NCBI RefSeq assembly: GCF_029968035.1
Contig: NZ_JASCIQ010000006.1
Location: forward strand, 1 to 64,000
Direction of reading: 5' to 3'
DNA from: Streptomyces cavernicola
Lineage (GTDB): Bacteria; Actinomycetota; Actinomycetes; Streptomycetales; Streptomycetaceae
DNA: 64,000 nt
Under the pieces are notes generated by a model. That model saw only the letters and a list, made by a program, of their open reading frames with translations. It did no database searches and was not told the DNA's origin. How positions within the stretch are numbered: position 1 is the first letter of the stretch; every line of letters begins with the position of its first letter. Positions 25,915 through 35,371 of this stretch are shown piece by piece. The position numbers and the translations under genes are program-made.

Positions 25915-28900
25915 CTAGTTCCAGCTCACTTCGCCGTCGTCGATGAGCTTCTCGTACTTATCCGCCATGGTTCCCAAGCCCGCCAAGGAGATCTTGGTGC
26001 CCTTGGCGTGATCTCGCATGACCTCTTCCAGCTGAGCCTTTCCGCCTATTTCCGTGAACGTGCCACCATCTTCTTGCATCTTCTTGCGGGCATCGACGAA
26101 GTGCTGGGCGAGGTTTGGATGCTTGCCCCCGAGGAGCCTGCCCCGGATGGTAGGACCGCCGACGCTGTTGATCGCCAGACGCGTCTTTTCGTTCTCAGCG
26201 ACGGGATCAGGGCTCTGATCCCAGTACTTCATCTGACCTCTCTGCTGCCAGTCCTCCCGTCTCTTCCCTGTCCCGCCGACCTTTTCGTAACTTCCGTACT
26301 GCGCATAGATATAGCTGGGCAGGTGAGGGAAATCGGAATGCTGGAACTTCGCGCCGGTTTTGTACCAAATCAGCCTCGTCCTGTCCGGAATGGCGTCGTA
26401 GGCTTCCTGCTCGATGTTGTTCAGGAAGTTGATGTTCGACTCCGGACCCCGGGCCGGGACAAGATTGTTCCCCTTCGCCTTCCCGCCGATCCGCTCCGGC
26501 AGCAGATGCATGCGTACCCAACGAGAGCCCTCGCTCAGCCCCCGGTTCACGATGTCGGTCCAGCCGGGTGGCTGGCCCCACGCCGCCTCGCCGGCATCCT
26601 CTCCCTTTCCGCCGAACACCGTTTTGGAAGACGTGCCGAGGTACTCGTGCTCGTGATTCTCCTCCGGTCGCCGCTGATTCTCGCGCAGTGACACGTCATG
26701 GAAGGGATGGAACTTCGGTTCGGGAATGTCGAAGTAGAGCCGGTTCCTCGCCTCCTTCGCGAACTCCTTCATCTTTTGCGCGAGGTCGTACGTCTTCTTG
26801 TTGGCTTCGGTCTTTTTCTTCGCCTCATCCGTTTGCACGGGAATTCGGGCCTGGATATTCTTTGCTTCCCCGTATTTCTTGCCGGCCTCTCTCAGGTACT
26901 CCAGCTGCCGCGCCTTGTCCTTCTTGGCCTCCTGCCTCTGGAGGTCCTTGCGCCAGTCCCGCATGAACGACGGCACCTCCTGCGGCGTGCTGTGGATGTA
27001 CAGCGGAGCCCGGGGACCGCGGCCGTGGAACCGCAGGGTGTGCCGTTCGCCGTCGTCGGCGTCGGTGTACCTGACCGTCGGCAGGTCAATTGCCTGCTGG
27101 GTTGCCTGGTCTTCCTCGTCCTTCCGAATCTTTTCCTTGGCCTTGTCGCTCTTCGGCCGCCCGGGTTCGTCTTTGTCCTTGCCGTCCTTGCCGTCCTTGC
27201 CGTCCTTGCCGTCGGTGTCCTTCTTGCCGTCAGTGTCCTTCTTGCCGTCAGTGTCCTTCTTGTCGTCCCGATCGGTCTTGTCCTGGTCCTTGCCCTTGTC
27301 GTCCTTGCCTGGGTCCTTCTTTGTGCTGTCCGGGTCGTCCTTCTTGCCCGGGTCCTGCTTCGGCTTGGCCGGTGGCGTCGGCTTTGTGTCCTGCTTGTCC
27401 TTGTCGGACTGCTGGTCCTTGTCCTTCGGCTTGCCGTTCTTGTCCTTCGTGGACGGCGGCGTCGGCTTCGTGGACTTGTCGCTCGGGGCGTTCTTCTTGT
27501 CGTCGGACTTGCCGTCCGTCTTATCGTTCTTGGGCGTGGGGCCCTTGGGCTTCGTCGGCTTGGGGGAGGGGGAGTCGGAGTCCTTGTCCTTCGGCTTCCC
27601 CGGTGCCTGCGTCGGCTTCTTGTCCTGGGGCTTGTCCGGGGCGTCCTTGTCCTTGGGTTTGGCCGGGCCCGGCTGGTTCTTCGGCTTTGCCGGAGGCGTC
27701 TTCGGCTTGTCCGGGCCGTCCTTGTCCTTGGGCTTGGCGGGCGCATTCCGGTCCTTCGGCTTGCCCGGCCCGTCCTTGTCCTTCGGCTTCGTCGGAGGCT
27801 GGACCTTCGCCGGAGGTGTGGCCGGCTGCGTCTGGGTCTTCGGGGGAGTCGACGAGGGGGCGTCCTTGTCGCCACCCTTGTCTCCGCCCTTGTTCCCCGC
27901 CGGCGGGTCGCCCCCGCCGTCCTTCCCCTTGTCCCCGCCGGCGCCGCCCTTGTCCTTGCCCAGCCCCGCCGCCACGCCCCTCAAGCGGCGGCCGACCTTC
28001 GACACGTACTTGCCGATTCCGCTGAGCAGCAGCTCGTACGCCATTTCCAGGAGCACCACCACGCCCGCCGCTATCGCCTTCGCGAAGAGGACGCCCGCGC
28101 CGCCCTGGCGTACCGACTTCAGCCAGGTGATGACCGCGCCGATCGCCTTCAGGATCTCGCCGAGTGAGCCGATCGCCGCCTGGATCGCCTCCAGGATCGC
28201 CGCGCCCCAACCCGCGCCCGGGATGAGTTTCGCCAGGACCTTCGTGATGACGATCTCGCCGATGATGAAGGGGAGTTGGGGGACGATCGCGTCCCAGACT
28301 TCCTTCGCGATCTTCTCTAGGGTCCACCCGCCCTTCATCAGCTTGTTCCAGACGGCCTCGGTCAGGCCCGTGATCTCCTTGACCTTGTCGTTGAACCACT
28401 GCTTGACCGCGTTCTTCACCTCGTTGAAGAGGTGGTTCTTCGCACCGTCGTACGCCGAGTTCTTCGCGCCGCTCAGCCAGCCGCCCGGGTCGGAGAGGAT
28501 GTCGACCAGGATCATCATGAACTCGCCGAACGCGGAGATGAACTTCGTCGCGAAGTCGAGGACCCCCTTCAAGGCTTCCTTGCACGCCTTCAGGACGTCC
28601 AGGAGCATCTTCTTCAGCATGTTCAGGATGTCGCTGAGCAGCTTCGCTATCGACTCCAGCAGATCCTTCATGATCTGCTTCAGCGCGTTGGCGAGCCGGG
28701 TCACGAAGGCGAGCGCCGCGTTGATCAGGTCCGTGATGAACTTCCGTATACGGCGGGCGATTTCGATGACCGCCTCCACCAAGGACATGACGAACTCGAT
28801 CAGGTCCTCGATGAACTTCTTGATCATCTCGACGATGCCCTCGCGGGCGGCGTTGATCCAGCCCTCGACCGTCTCCTTGAACTTCTTCAGCGCCCCGATG

Positions 28901-31900
28901 ATCGCGTCACGGGCATCCTTGATGATCTTTACGATCTTGTCCCGCAGCGCGATGAACTGTTCCTTGATCCAGTCGAGCGCCTTGGACAGCCAGTTCTTGG
29001 AGTCGTTGGTCTTCTCGTCCTTCTTCTTCTCCGCGTCCTCCTCGGCCTTCTCGCCCTTGTCCTTGACGTCCTTGTCGCTGGTCTCCTTCTCCTTCTCGAC
29101 GTCCTTGTCGGTGTCCTCCTCTTCCTTCTTGACGTCGTCGCGGACCTTCTTCTCCCGGTCCGACTTCTTCGTGCCGAGCTTCTTCAGCTCGTCGTCCTGC
29201 TCCTTGGTCCAGTCGGTGCGTTGCTTGTCGACGTCGTCGAGTACGCCTTCGCGCTTGCCCGTCTGCTCCTTGGTGTTGGACTTGACTTCCTTGTCGACCT
29301 GCCGCTTGTGCTTCTCCTCGGACTTACGGGTGTCCCGGTCCTTCTTCTCCCGGCCCTTGCCCATGTCCTGACGGCCGTCGCTCAGCGCCTTCTTGAACTG
29401 CGGCTTCCGCTCATGCTCGGCGACCTCCGAGGCCGCCTCGGGCGGTACGGCACCGGTGTTCGCGCCGCCCCCGCCGACCTTCGCCTTCCCGCCCTGCTCC
29501 TTCGGGACCTTCCCCTCGAGCCGTTCCTTCGGCGCGTCCGGATAGACCTGGTCCTCGCCCATCTTCCGGCCGGCGTCGTCCGCACCGGTCTCGGCGGCCT
29601 CCTGGCTCTTGTCGTCGGTGTTGCCGCCCTGCTCCTCGGCCTTGTCGTCGGCCTGGCCCTTCATATCGACACCGGGCGCGGTGCCGTTCTGGGCCTGCTT
29701 CATCGCCTCGTCCTTGGTGGGCATCCCGGCGAACTGCGCGGCCAGATCCTCCGCCGAACAGTCGAGGCCGATCTTCTCGCCGACCCAGCCGATCGCGTAC
29801 CCGGCCATCATCCCGACCTGGTCGAAGAAGTCGGGCTCCTCCATCTCCTCGGCCTCGATCTTGCCCTCGGGCTTCTTCTCGCCCTTGACCTCGGCCTTCT
29901 CGTCCTTCGCGTCGTCGGCCTTGGCGGCCTTGTCCTGGTTGTACTCCGCGGCTTCCTCGGAGTCCGGCTTGCCGTGCTGCGTCTTCGGCGCGCCCGTGGG
30001 ACGGTCCATCGCGGGAGGCTTGGACGCCAGCTGCTTGTGCTCCTTGCCGACGTCCTTGTCCACCGCCCCGCCGACGCTGTCCATCGCCTCGACGGCCTGG
30101 TGGGGCTTGAGGTTCGACGCGGTGGAGAGGCCTTCCTCCGGTGAGACTCCGGACAGGTTCGGGGCGGCCTTGGAACCCTTCTTGCCCTTGGCCGCGCCTC
30201 CCTTGGCCCCGCCACCACCACCCCCGCCCTTCGATCCCCCGCCACCGCGCCGCGGTGCAGCTGATGGGGCCTTGCCGCCGGAGGAGTCCCCGCCCCCGGA
30301 TTCGGTCTTGCTCTCCGCCTTGCCCTCCGCCGTGGGCTCGGCCTTGCTTTCCTGCTGCGGCGCTTCCTCCTTCGGCTTCTCCGTACGCGGCTCCTGAGCC
30401 CGCGGGCTCGGCTTCTCCGTACGAGAGGCGGAGGACGACTCCGTACGAGAGCCCGAGCTGCCCGGACCCCCGGACTCCGATGGGGAGTTGTCCGGCGTGG
30501 TGGACTGACCGGCTGCCGACCCGGAGGAGTCGGACTCCGCCGAACCGCCGCCCGAATCGGCGCTCTGCGACGAACCCGCGTCGCTTCCGCCCTGCTCCTT
30601 CGGCCCCTTCGACTCCTGCGGGCCGGGGGATTCCTCGGCCTTCGCCGCCCCCTTCGCGCCCTCGTCGGCCGCCGCCTTGTCGCCCGCCGGGGCCTTGTCA
30701 CCCTCCGCGCCGGACTTGGCCGAGTCCGCAGGGGAGTCCTTGGCCGAAGTGTCGGAACGGGACTCCGCGGAGCCCTTGTCGCCGCCGCCCGAGGCCTTGT
30801 CACCCGGCCCGCCCGCCGTGGGCGTGCCCTTCTCCTCCTTAGCGGCCTTCTCCGCCGTGTCGCCGCCCGACTCCTTCGTACGGTCCTTGGCGTCCTGGAC
30901 GGTGGCCTCGGCCGCCGCCGGGCCCGCCTTCGGATCATCGCCCTGCTTCGGGTCCTTCGAGGCGACCCCGAGCCCCGGCTTCGGCTCGGACTTCTGCTCG
31001 GGGTCGAGCTCGCTCTTCTTACGGCGGGACTCCTCGGCCGCCGACTCCTCCGCGCCCGGCACCGGCGGAGAGTCGTCCGTGCCCGGGTCGTCCTTCTCCG
31101 CTGCCGCCTCCCGCTCGGCGTCCTCCTCGTCCTCCCGCTCGCGCGCCGCGTGCACCTTGTCCGCCTTGGTCGGCGGCGGGGCCTGGAAGGACGGGGTGGG
31201 TGCGGTGGCGCTCGCGGAGGACTCGTCGATCTGGTCGGACGTCGGCACGTTCGACACATCGAGGTCCTGCTCCGGCAGGAAGTCCTCAGGCCTGAGCTTG
31301 ACGTCCCAGGCGCTCTCCTCACCGCCGCCGACCTCGACCTCGGAGTCTCCGCCCCGGTCCTCGGCCTCCTCGCGCTCCTCCTCGCCCAACTCGTCCTGGG
31401 CGCGCGCCCCGTCGAGCGTCCCGGACCGGCCCGGGAGCTGATCGTCCTTGCCCGCGGTCGTGGGGGAGCCCTCGTCGCGCTCGGGCGCGTCCTTCTTGGC
31501 GGCCTCGGCAGCGGCGGCGCTCTCCCGCTCTTTGGCAGCCTCCTTTTCGGCGGCGTCCCGCGCCGCCGCGTCTTCCTGCCCGGCCTGCTCCTCGGCCTTC
31601 TTCTCGGCTTCCTCGGCCCCGGCCCGGTCCCCGTCCTTCTTGTCGCCCTGCTTGCCCTTGTCCTCCTGCTGCCCCTTCTGGCCGTCCTTCTGCCCGGTCT
31701 GACCGGCGCCCTGCTTCTCGCCCTGTTTCTCGCCGGCCTTGGCCCCGGCCTGGGCTCCGTCAGTCTTGGCCCCGCCGGCCTGGGCTCCTGGCTTGCCGGA
31801 TGCCTCCGCACCCGGCTTCTGCTCCGACTGCGCGGCAGGCGACGTGGGCTGCTCCCCGTCCCCCTTGGTGCTGGACGCGTCCCCACCCGTCTTCGGGTCG

Positions 31901-32958
31901 GACTCCTTCTCGCCCTCGGCCGCTCCGGCCTCCGCACCAGGAGTGCCGCCCTGCGGAATGGTCCCGCCCGCGTTCTCCGGCGTACTGCCCGCGGCCGGCT
32001 CGGAGTCCGAGTCCGAGCCTTCCTTCTCCGGGCCCGGAGCAGGCCCGGTCCGCTCGCTGCGCGCCTGCTCCTGCTCGGCGTCCTCCTGCTCCTTCGCGCG
32101 CTCCGCCCGTACGTCGTCGGCCGTGTCCTCCTCGACCTCGGGCGCGAGCAGTCCGCGCTGCCGTGCCGTGGCCTCGCTCTCGTCAGGGCCGTCCTCGTGG
32201 ATCTCCTCGACCAGGTCCGCCACGAAGTCGTGCTCCGAGGTGAGCAGCCGGTGCTCGAGACGGTCGAGGACACGCTCCTGCAGCTCCTCCGAGAGCGCGG
32301 CGAGGGAGACGCGGACGCGCTGCGCGCTGTCCGTCGGGTCCGAGCGCAGCGACCGGATGACCGTGTTGGCGAGCCGGTCGACCACCGCGGCCGGATCCAG
32401 CTGCTCCAGGCGGCCGCGGTCGGCGTGCACGGTCGCGTACCGCATCCACGTCGGCGTGCCGGACTCCCGCTCGACCGCGGCCGGCTGCTCGCCGCGCGCC
32501 ACGGCCTGGGCGCTGTCCTCAGCGGCACGCTCGGCCGCCTGGTGCGGGGCACTCACCGCGCCGAGTTCGCGCCCGGCCGTCAACGCGCCGCTGCTGTACG
32601 GCTGTTGGATCGTGTGCAGCAGCTCATGCGCAAGCAGCGCACGCCCCTGCTCCGTGCCCGGCTGGTACTTGCCCTCGCCGAAGAACACGTCCTGGCCGAC
32701 CGCCACCGCGTCCGCGCCGAGGAGTCCGGTCAGCGCCCCCGCATCCCGGTCCGTGTGCAACCGCACCGCGCTCAGGTCGTGGCCGAGCTGTTCCTCCAAC
32801 TCCCGGCGTACGCCCGCGTCCAGGGGCTGGCCGGCGCCGCTGACGATGTTCTTCGGCTCGGGGGCGCGGTTCTTCGCGGCGCGTTCCTTGCGCTTGCGGC
32901 GGCGTTCTGCCGCGGCCCGGTCCGCCGCCTGTGCGTCCTGGGACGCGGAGGTCGTCAT
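25915..32958 (-). CDS. giant DUF4157 (eCIS core domain) protein with nuclease-like C-terminus
   Basis: A 2,347-residue protein, the largest here. Residues ~42-119 are the DUF4157 eCIS core domain with the HELLH motif at 111-115. Residues ~260-1170 are acidic, Ser/Glu/Lys/Gly-rich and probably disordered. A charged coiled-coil stretch (1170-1310) leads into amphipathic and hydrophobic helices (1310-1660, for example IPGAGWGAAILEAIQAAIGS and AAGVVVLLEMAYELLLSG). A Lys/Pro/Asp linker with tandem repeats fills 1686-1936. The last ~400 residues include MHLLPERIGGKAKGNNLVPA (2150-2169), the H...GG...NL-P pattern of DUF4157-linked nuclease-like domains. Position after the ATPase fits both effector and tape-measure roles; I favour an effector, perhaps doing both. 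The ATG overlaps the upstream gene (ATGA). Confidence 0.8.
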   Translation of the reverse strand: MTTSASQDAQAADRAAAERRRKRKERAAKNRAPEPKNIVSGAGQPLDAGVRRELEEQLGHDLSAVRLHTDRDAGALTGLLGADAVAVGQDVFFGEGKYQPGTEQGRALLAHELLHTIQQPYSSGALTAGRELGAVSAPHQAAERAAEDSAQAVARGEQPAAVERESGTPTWMRYATVHADRGRLEQLDPAAVVDRLANTVIRSLRSDPTDSAQRVRVSLAALSEELQERVLDRLEHRLLTSEHDFVADLVEEIHEDGPDESEATARQRGLLAPEVEEDTADDVRAERAKEQEDAEQEQARSERTGPAPGPEKEGSDSDSEPAAGSTPENAGGTIPQGGTPGAEAGAAEGEKESDPKTGGDASSTKGDGEQPTSPAAQSEQKPGAEASGKPGAQAGGAKTDGAQAGAKAGEKQGEKQGAGQTGQKDGQKGQQEDKGKQGDKKDGDRAGAEEAEKKAEEQAGQEDAAARDAAEKEAAKERESAAAAEAAKKDAPERDEGSPTTAGKDDQLPGRSGTLDGARAQDELGEEEREEAEDRGGDSEVEVGGGEESAWDVKLRPEDFLPEQDLDVSNVPTSDQIDESSASATAPTPSFQAPPPTKADKVHAAREREDEEDAEREAAAEKDDPGTDDSPPVPGAEESAAEESRRKKSELDPEQKSEPKPGLGVASKDPKQGDDPKAGPAAAEATVQDAKDRTKESGGDTAEKAAKEEKGTPTAGGPGDKASGGGDKGSAESRSDTSAKDSPADSAKSGAEGDKAPAGDKAAADEGAKGAAKAEESPGPQESKGPKEQGGSDAGSSQSADSGGGSAESDSSGSAAGQSTTPDNSPSESGGPGSSGSRTESSSASRTEKPSPRAQEPRTEKPKEEAPQQESKAEPTAEGKAESKTESGGGDSSGGKAPSAAPRRGGGGSKGGGGGGGAKGGAAKGKKGSKAAPNLSGVSPEEGLSTASNLKPHQAVEAMDSVGGAVDKDVGKEHKQLASKPPAMDRPTGAPKTQHGKPDSEEAAEYNQDKAAKADDAKDEKAEVKGEKKPEGKIEAEEMEEPDFFDQVGMMAGYAIGWVGEKIGLDCSAEDLAAQFAGMPTKDEAMKQAQNGTAPGVDMKGQADDKAEEQGGNTDDKSQEAAETGADDAGRKMGEDQVYPDAPKERLEGKVPKEQGGKAKVGGGGANTGAVPPEAASEVAEHERKPQFKKALSDGRQDMGKGREKKDRDTRKSEEKHKRQVDKEVKSNTKEQTGKREGVLDDVDKQRTDWTKEQDDELKKLGTKKSDREKKVRDDVKKEEEDTDKDVEKEKETSDKDVKDKGEKAEEDAEKKKDEKTNDSKNWLSKALDWIKEQFIALRDKIVKIIKDARDAIIGALKKFKETVEGWINAAREGIVEMIKKFIEDLIEFVMSLVEAVIEIARRIRKFITDLINAALAFVTRLANALKQIMKDLLESIAKLLSDILNMLKKMLLDVLKACKEALKGVLDFATKFISAFGEFMMILVDILSDPGGWLSGAKNSAYDGAKNHLFNEVKNAVKQWFNDKVKEITGLTEAVWNKLMKGGWTLEKIAKEVWDAIVPQLPFIIGEIVITKVLAKLIPGAGWGAAILEAIQAAIGSLGEILKAIGAVITWLKSVRQGGAGVLFAKAIAAGVVVLLEMAYELLLSGIGKYVSKVGRRLRGVAAGLGKDKGGAGGDKGKDGGGDPPAGNKGGDKGGDKDAPSSTPPKTQTQPATPPAKVQPPTKPKDKDGPGKPKDRNAPAKPKDKDGPDKPKTPPAKPKNQPGPAKPKDKDAPDKPQDKKPTQAPGKPKDKDSDSPSPKPTKPKGPTPKNDKTDGKSDDKKNAPSDKSTKPTPPSTKDKNGKPKDKDQQSDKDKQDTKPTPPAKPKQDPGKKDDPDSTKKDPGKDDKGKDQDKTDRDDKKDTDGKKDTDGKKDTDGKDGKDGKDGKDKDEPGRPKSDKAKEKIRKDEEDQATQQAIDLPTVRYTDADDGERHTLRFHGRGPRAPLYIHSTPQEVPSFMRDWRKDLQRQEAKKDKARQLEYLREAGKKYGEAKNIQARIPVQTDEAKKKTEANKKTYDLAQKMKEFAKEARNRLYFDIPEPKFHPFHDVSLRENQRRPEENHEHEYLGTSSKTVFGGKGEDAGEAAWGQPPGWTDIVNRGLSEGSRWVRMHLLPERIGGKAKGNNLVPARGPESNINFLNNIEQEAYDAIPDRTRLIWYKTGAKFQHSDFPHLPSYIYAQYGSYEKVGGTGKRREDWQQRGQMKYWDQSPDPVAENEKTRLAINSVGGPTIRGRLLGGKHPNLAQHFVDARKKMQEDGGTFTEIGGKAQLEEVMRDHAKGTKISLAGLGTMADKYEKLIDDGEVSWN
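27164..27900 (-). repeat. tandem repeats coding a Lys/Pro/Asp linker
   Basis: Part of the giant protein gene. It includes four tandem 9-bp units coding DGK, three 18-bp units coding KKDTDG, and many variants of KPKDKDGP. The linker separates the helical part from the nuclease-like end. Such repeats change length easily by slippage and may assemble badly from short reads. Confidence 0.8.
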
Positions 32959-33251
32959 CGGGTCACCTCCCCGCGCCCCGAAAGACCCGAGTGCACCGCG
33001 CGCGCCAGCTCCTGCCCGAGGCGACGCGCCGACAGGCCGGCGGGGAGTGGCGGCAGGCCGGAGAGAGCGTCCACGGACACGCCGCCCGCAGCCGCCAGCG
33101 GCACGCCGTGTTCTCGTACGAGACGGGTCAACTCCCGCTCGAACGATGCCGACACGCGGCCCGGGTCCACCCCCGGGCCGAAGCCGTCAAGGACCAACTC
33201 GCCGATGTCCAACCGGATTTCGCGCGGCTCGCTGTTCTCGTTCACACCCAT
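32955..33251 (-). CDS. 98-aa CIS operon protein of unknown function
   Basis: A small protein with a beta-type start (REIRLDIGELVLDGFGPGVD) and a helical second half (FERELTRLVREHGVPLA, then LSARRLGQELARAVHSGLSG). The IRLDIGELVLDGF segment is reminiscent of the short C-terminal motif VQVQIGRLEVTAAG of the 249-aa protein in the same operon. The ATG overlaps the ATPase stop by 10 nt and its stop overlaps the giant gene (ATGA). Its place between ATPase and DUF4157 protein suggests a loading adaptor, but this is inference. Confidence 0.7.
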   Translation of the reverse strand: MGVNENSEPREIRLDIGELVLDGFGPGVDPGRVSASFERELTRLVREHGVPLAAAGGVSVDALSGLPPLPAGLSARRLGQELARAVHSGLSGRGEVTR

Positions 33252-35362
33252 CCGCGGACCTCCGTCGGCGTCAAGGAGCGTTCCAGTTTCAGGTACTCCG
33301 TACGGGCCGCGGCCAGCATGTGCCGCATCTGCAGCCGGTCGCCCTCCTCGGCGGCGAGGAACGCGCCGGACAGGGCGATGTTGCGGATCGAGCCGCCCGC
33401 GACGGTGAGTTGGGCGAGCAGCTGCGGGTCGATGCCCTTCGTCGGGGTCTGCGGCGGCAGGACGCGGCGCCAGATCTCCGCGCGCTCGTGTTCCGCCGGG
33501 AACGGGAAGTCGACGACGAAGCGGATACGGCGCATGAACGCCGTGTCGAGGGCCTTCTTCATGTTGGTGGTGAGGATCGCCAGTCCCCGGTACGCCTCCA
33601 TGCGCATCAGGAGGTAGCTGACCTCCAGGTTCGCGTACCGGTCGTGGCTGTCCTTGACCTCGCTGCGCTTGCCGAACAGCGCGTCGGCCTCGTCGAACAG
33701 GAGGAGCGCGCCGCCCCGTTCGGCCGCGTCGAAGACCTTCCGCAGGTTCTTCTCGGTCTCGCCGATGTACTTCGACACGACCTGCGAGAGGTCGATGATG
33801 AAGAGGTCGAGCCCGAGCTCCTTCGCCATCACCTCGGCCGCCAGGGTCTTGCCCGTGCCCGAACCGCCCGCGAAGAGGGCCGTCACGCCGAGGCCGCGCC
33901 GCAGCGTCGCCGCGAAGCCCCACTCCTGGTGCACGGTCGCCCGCTGCCGTACGTGCGCCACGATCTCCCGCAGCACGCTCGTCTGCCGCTCGTGCAGCAC
34001 CAGGTCGTCCCAGCCGGCCTCGGGCTCGATCCGGCGGCCCAGCTCGTCCATGCCGATCCGGGCCTCGTCGAGGGCGGCGTTCCAGGCGCGTCGTGCCGGG
34101 TCCAGCTCGTCGTCACCGGCAAGCCCCGGCGTGTCGCGGCTGACGGTCGACGCGGCCGTACGGACGACGTGCGGCGGCAGCTGGAACTGGGCCACCAGGG
34201 ACCGCAGTTCGTGCTCGTCGATGTCCGCGACGCCCTCGAACGCCCCTGCCCACAGGCCGAGTTGCTCCTCGTCGTCCAGGCGCGGCACGCTCACCCGCGC
34301 GCCGCGCGCCCGGTCCGTCTGGCGCGGGTCGGGGCTGGACACCACCACCGGCACGGCCGCGCCCGCGAGGAACGCGTCGGTCGCCGCATGCTGGTCCCGG
34401 TCCAACTCGCCGACCTCGACGAGCAGCGCCGCGGGCAGCAGGATCGCCTCGCGCTGCCAGAGCCGGGCGAGCTTGTCGCGCTCGGCGGCGTCGGTCGGGA
34501 TGTCGTCGGCGGCCATCGCGTACAGGCCGAGCCCCGACCGCGCCGCCGCCGCGGCGGCGATGTCGGCCCGGCTGCGCAGATCCCCGCCCACCAGCTCGAC
34601 CAGCATCGGCGCGTCGGGCCGCGCCCCCGCTGTCCACGCACCGGAGAGCCGACTCGCGGCCAGGTCGTACGAGGGCGGCAGCGCGTCCGGCGCCGGGGCG
34701 CGGCGCAACTGGCCGTGCAGCCGGGCGTCCAGGTAGGGCGAGTCGAGGAGGAAGTGCAGGATGCGCTCGTCGAGCCGCAGCCGGGACGTCGTCAGGCGGG
34801 ACTCGTCCTCCAGGTCGATGAGCCGCCAGCGGCGCAGCGGCGCTACCGGCGTGAGCGCGCTCCAGTGCGGCTCGCCGAGCGCGGCGAGCGCGAGCGAGAA
34901 CGTCGGGTACGCCCGCTCCGGATCCCCGCTCGCGGCAGCGCACCGCGCGGCCGCCGTCGGCTCCAACTCCTGCGCCGCGGTGAGGAGTACGAGGTCCCGC
35001 TCGAAGGAGGACAGGCCGAAGCAGGCGGCGAGGGCGGTGAGGGGCGCGGAGGCGGCGGGAGTGGTGTCGGGGAGCGGGGCGTCGACACGCCCGTCGGCCC
35101 TGGCGCCCGCAGGCTCATCAGCCGTGGCCCCGGCCCCGGCCCCGGCCCGGGGCGCGTCGGTGTCGGTCCGGGGCGCGTCGGCCCCGGCCCCGGCGCTCCC
35201 CTCCGCTTCCGTGCCCCCGTGCCCCGCCCGCTCCGCGTGCGCGTCGACCCGTGCCAGTACGCGCGCGATCTCCGCGGCCAACGGCAGGGCGCCGCCGCGT
35301 ACGCGGGCCGAGCCGTCGTTGCTGTCCGCCGCCATGTCCTCACCTGCCCCCGAATGCGCCAC
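33242..35362 (-). CDS. AAA+ ATPase of the CIS (Afp15-like)
   Basis: A 706-residue ATPase. The C-terminal AAA+ module has Walker A GGSGTGKTLAAEV (about 493-505), Walker B ALLLFDEADALFGKRSE (about 545-561), a sensor-1-like ILTTN and an arginine-finger region FMRRIRFVVDFPFP. The N-terminal 350 residues hold an Ala/Pro-rich disordered region and a second degenerate domain with no Walker A. Afp15-type ATPases are present in nearly all eCIS loci and are thought to help sheath or cargo assembly. An internal ATG at codon 10 is an alternative start. The DUF4255 gene ends 9 nt upstream. Confidence 0.93.
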   Translation of the reverse strand: MAHSGAGEDMAADSNDGSARVRGGALPLAAEIARVLARVDAHAERAGHGGTEAEGSAGAGADAPRTDTDAPRAGAGAGATADEPAGARADGRVDAPLPDTTPAASAPLTALAACFGLSSFERDLVLLTAAQELEPTAAARCAAASGDPERAYPTFSLALAALGEPHWSALTPVAPLRRWRLIDLEDESRLTTSRLRLDERILHFLLDSPYLDARLHGQLRRAPAPDALPPSYDLAASRLSGAWTAGARPDAPMLVELVGGDLRSRADIAAAAAARSGLGLYAMAADDIPTDAAERDKLARLWQREAILLPAALLVEVGELDRDQHAATDAFLAGAAVPVVVSSPDPRQTDRARGARVSVPRLDDEEQLGLWAGAFEGVADIDEHELRSLVAQFQLPPHVVRTAASTVSRDTPGLAGDDELDPARRAWNAALDEARIGMDELGRRIEPEAGWDDLVLHERQTSVLREIVAHVRQRATVHQEWGFAATLRRGLGVTALFAGGSGTGKTLAAEVMAKELGLDLFIIDLSQVVSKYIGETEKNLRKVFDAAERGGALLLFDEADALFGKRSEVKDSHDRYANLEVSYLLMRMEAYRGLAILTTNMKKALDTAFMRRIRFVVDFPFPAEHERAEIWRRVLPPQTPTKGIDPQLLAQLTVAGGSIRNIALSGAFLAAEEGDRLQMRHMLAAARTEYLKLERSLTPTEVRGWV

Positions 35363-35371
35363 GCCGTCGCC

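Noticed and set aside
27164..27900. Possible CRISPR or regulatory repeat array
   Set aside because: Short repeats vary at third positions and encode a Lys/Pro/Asp linker in frame; no spacers of constant length.
32600..32640. Active metallopeptidase based on HELLH in the DUF4157 protein
   Set aside because: The motif is a family feature of DUF4157, and proteolysis has not to my knowledge been generally shown; I report the motif without claiming activity.
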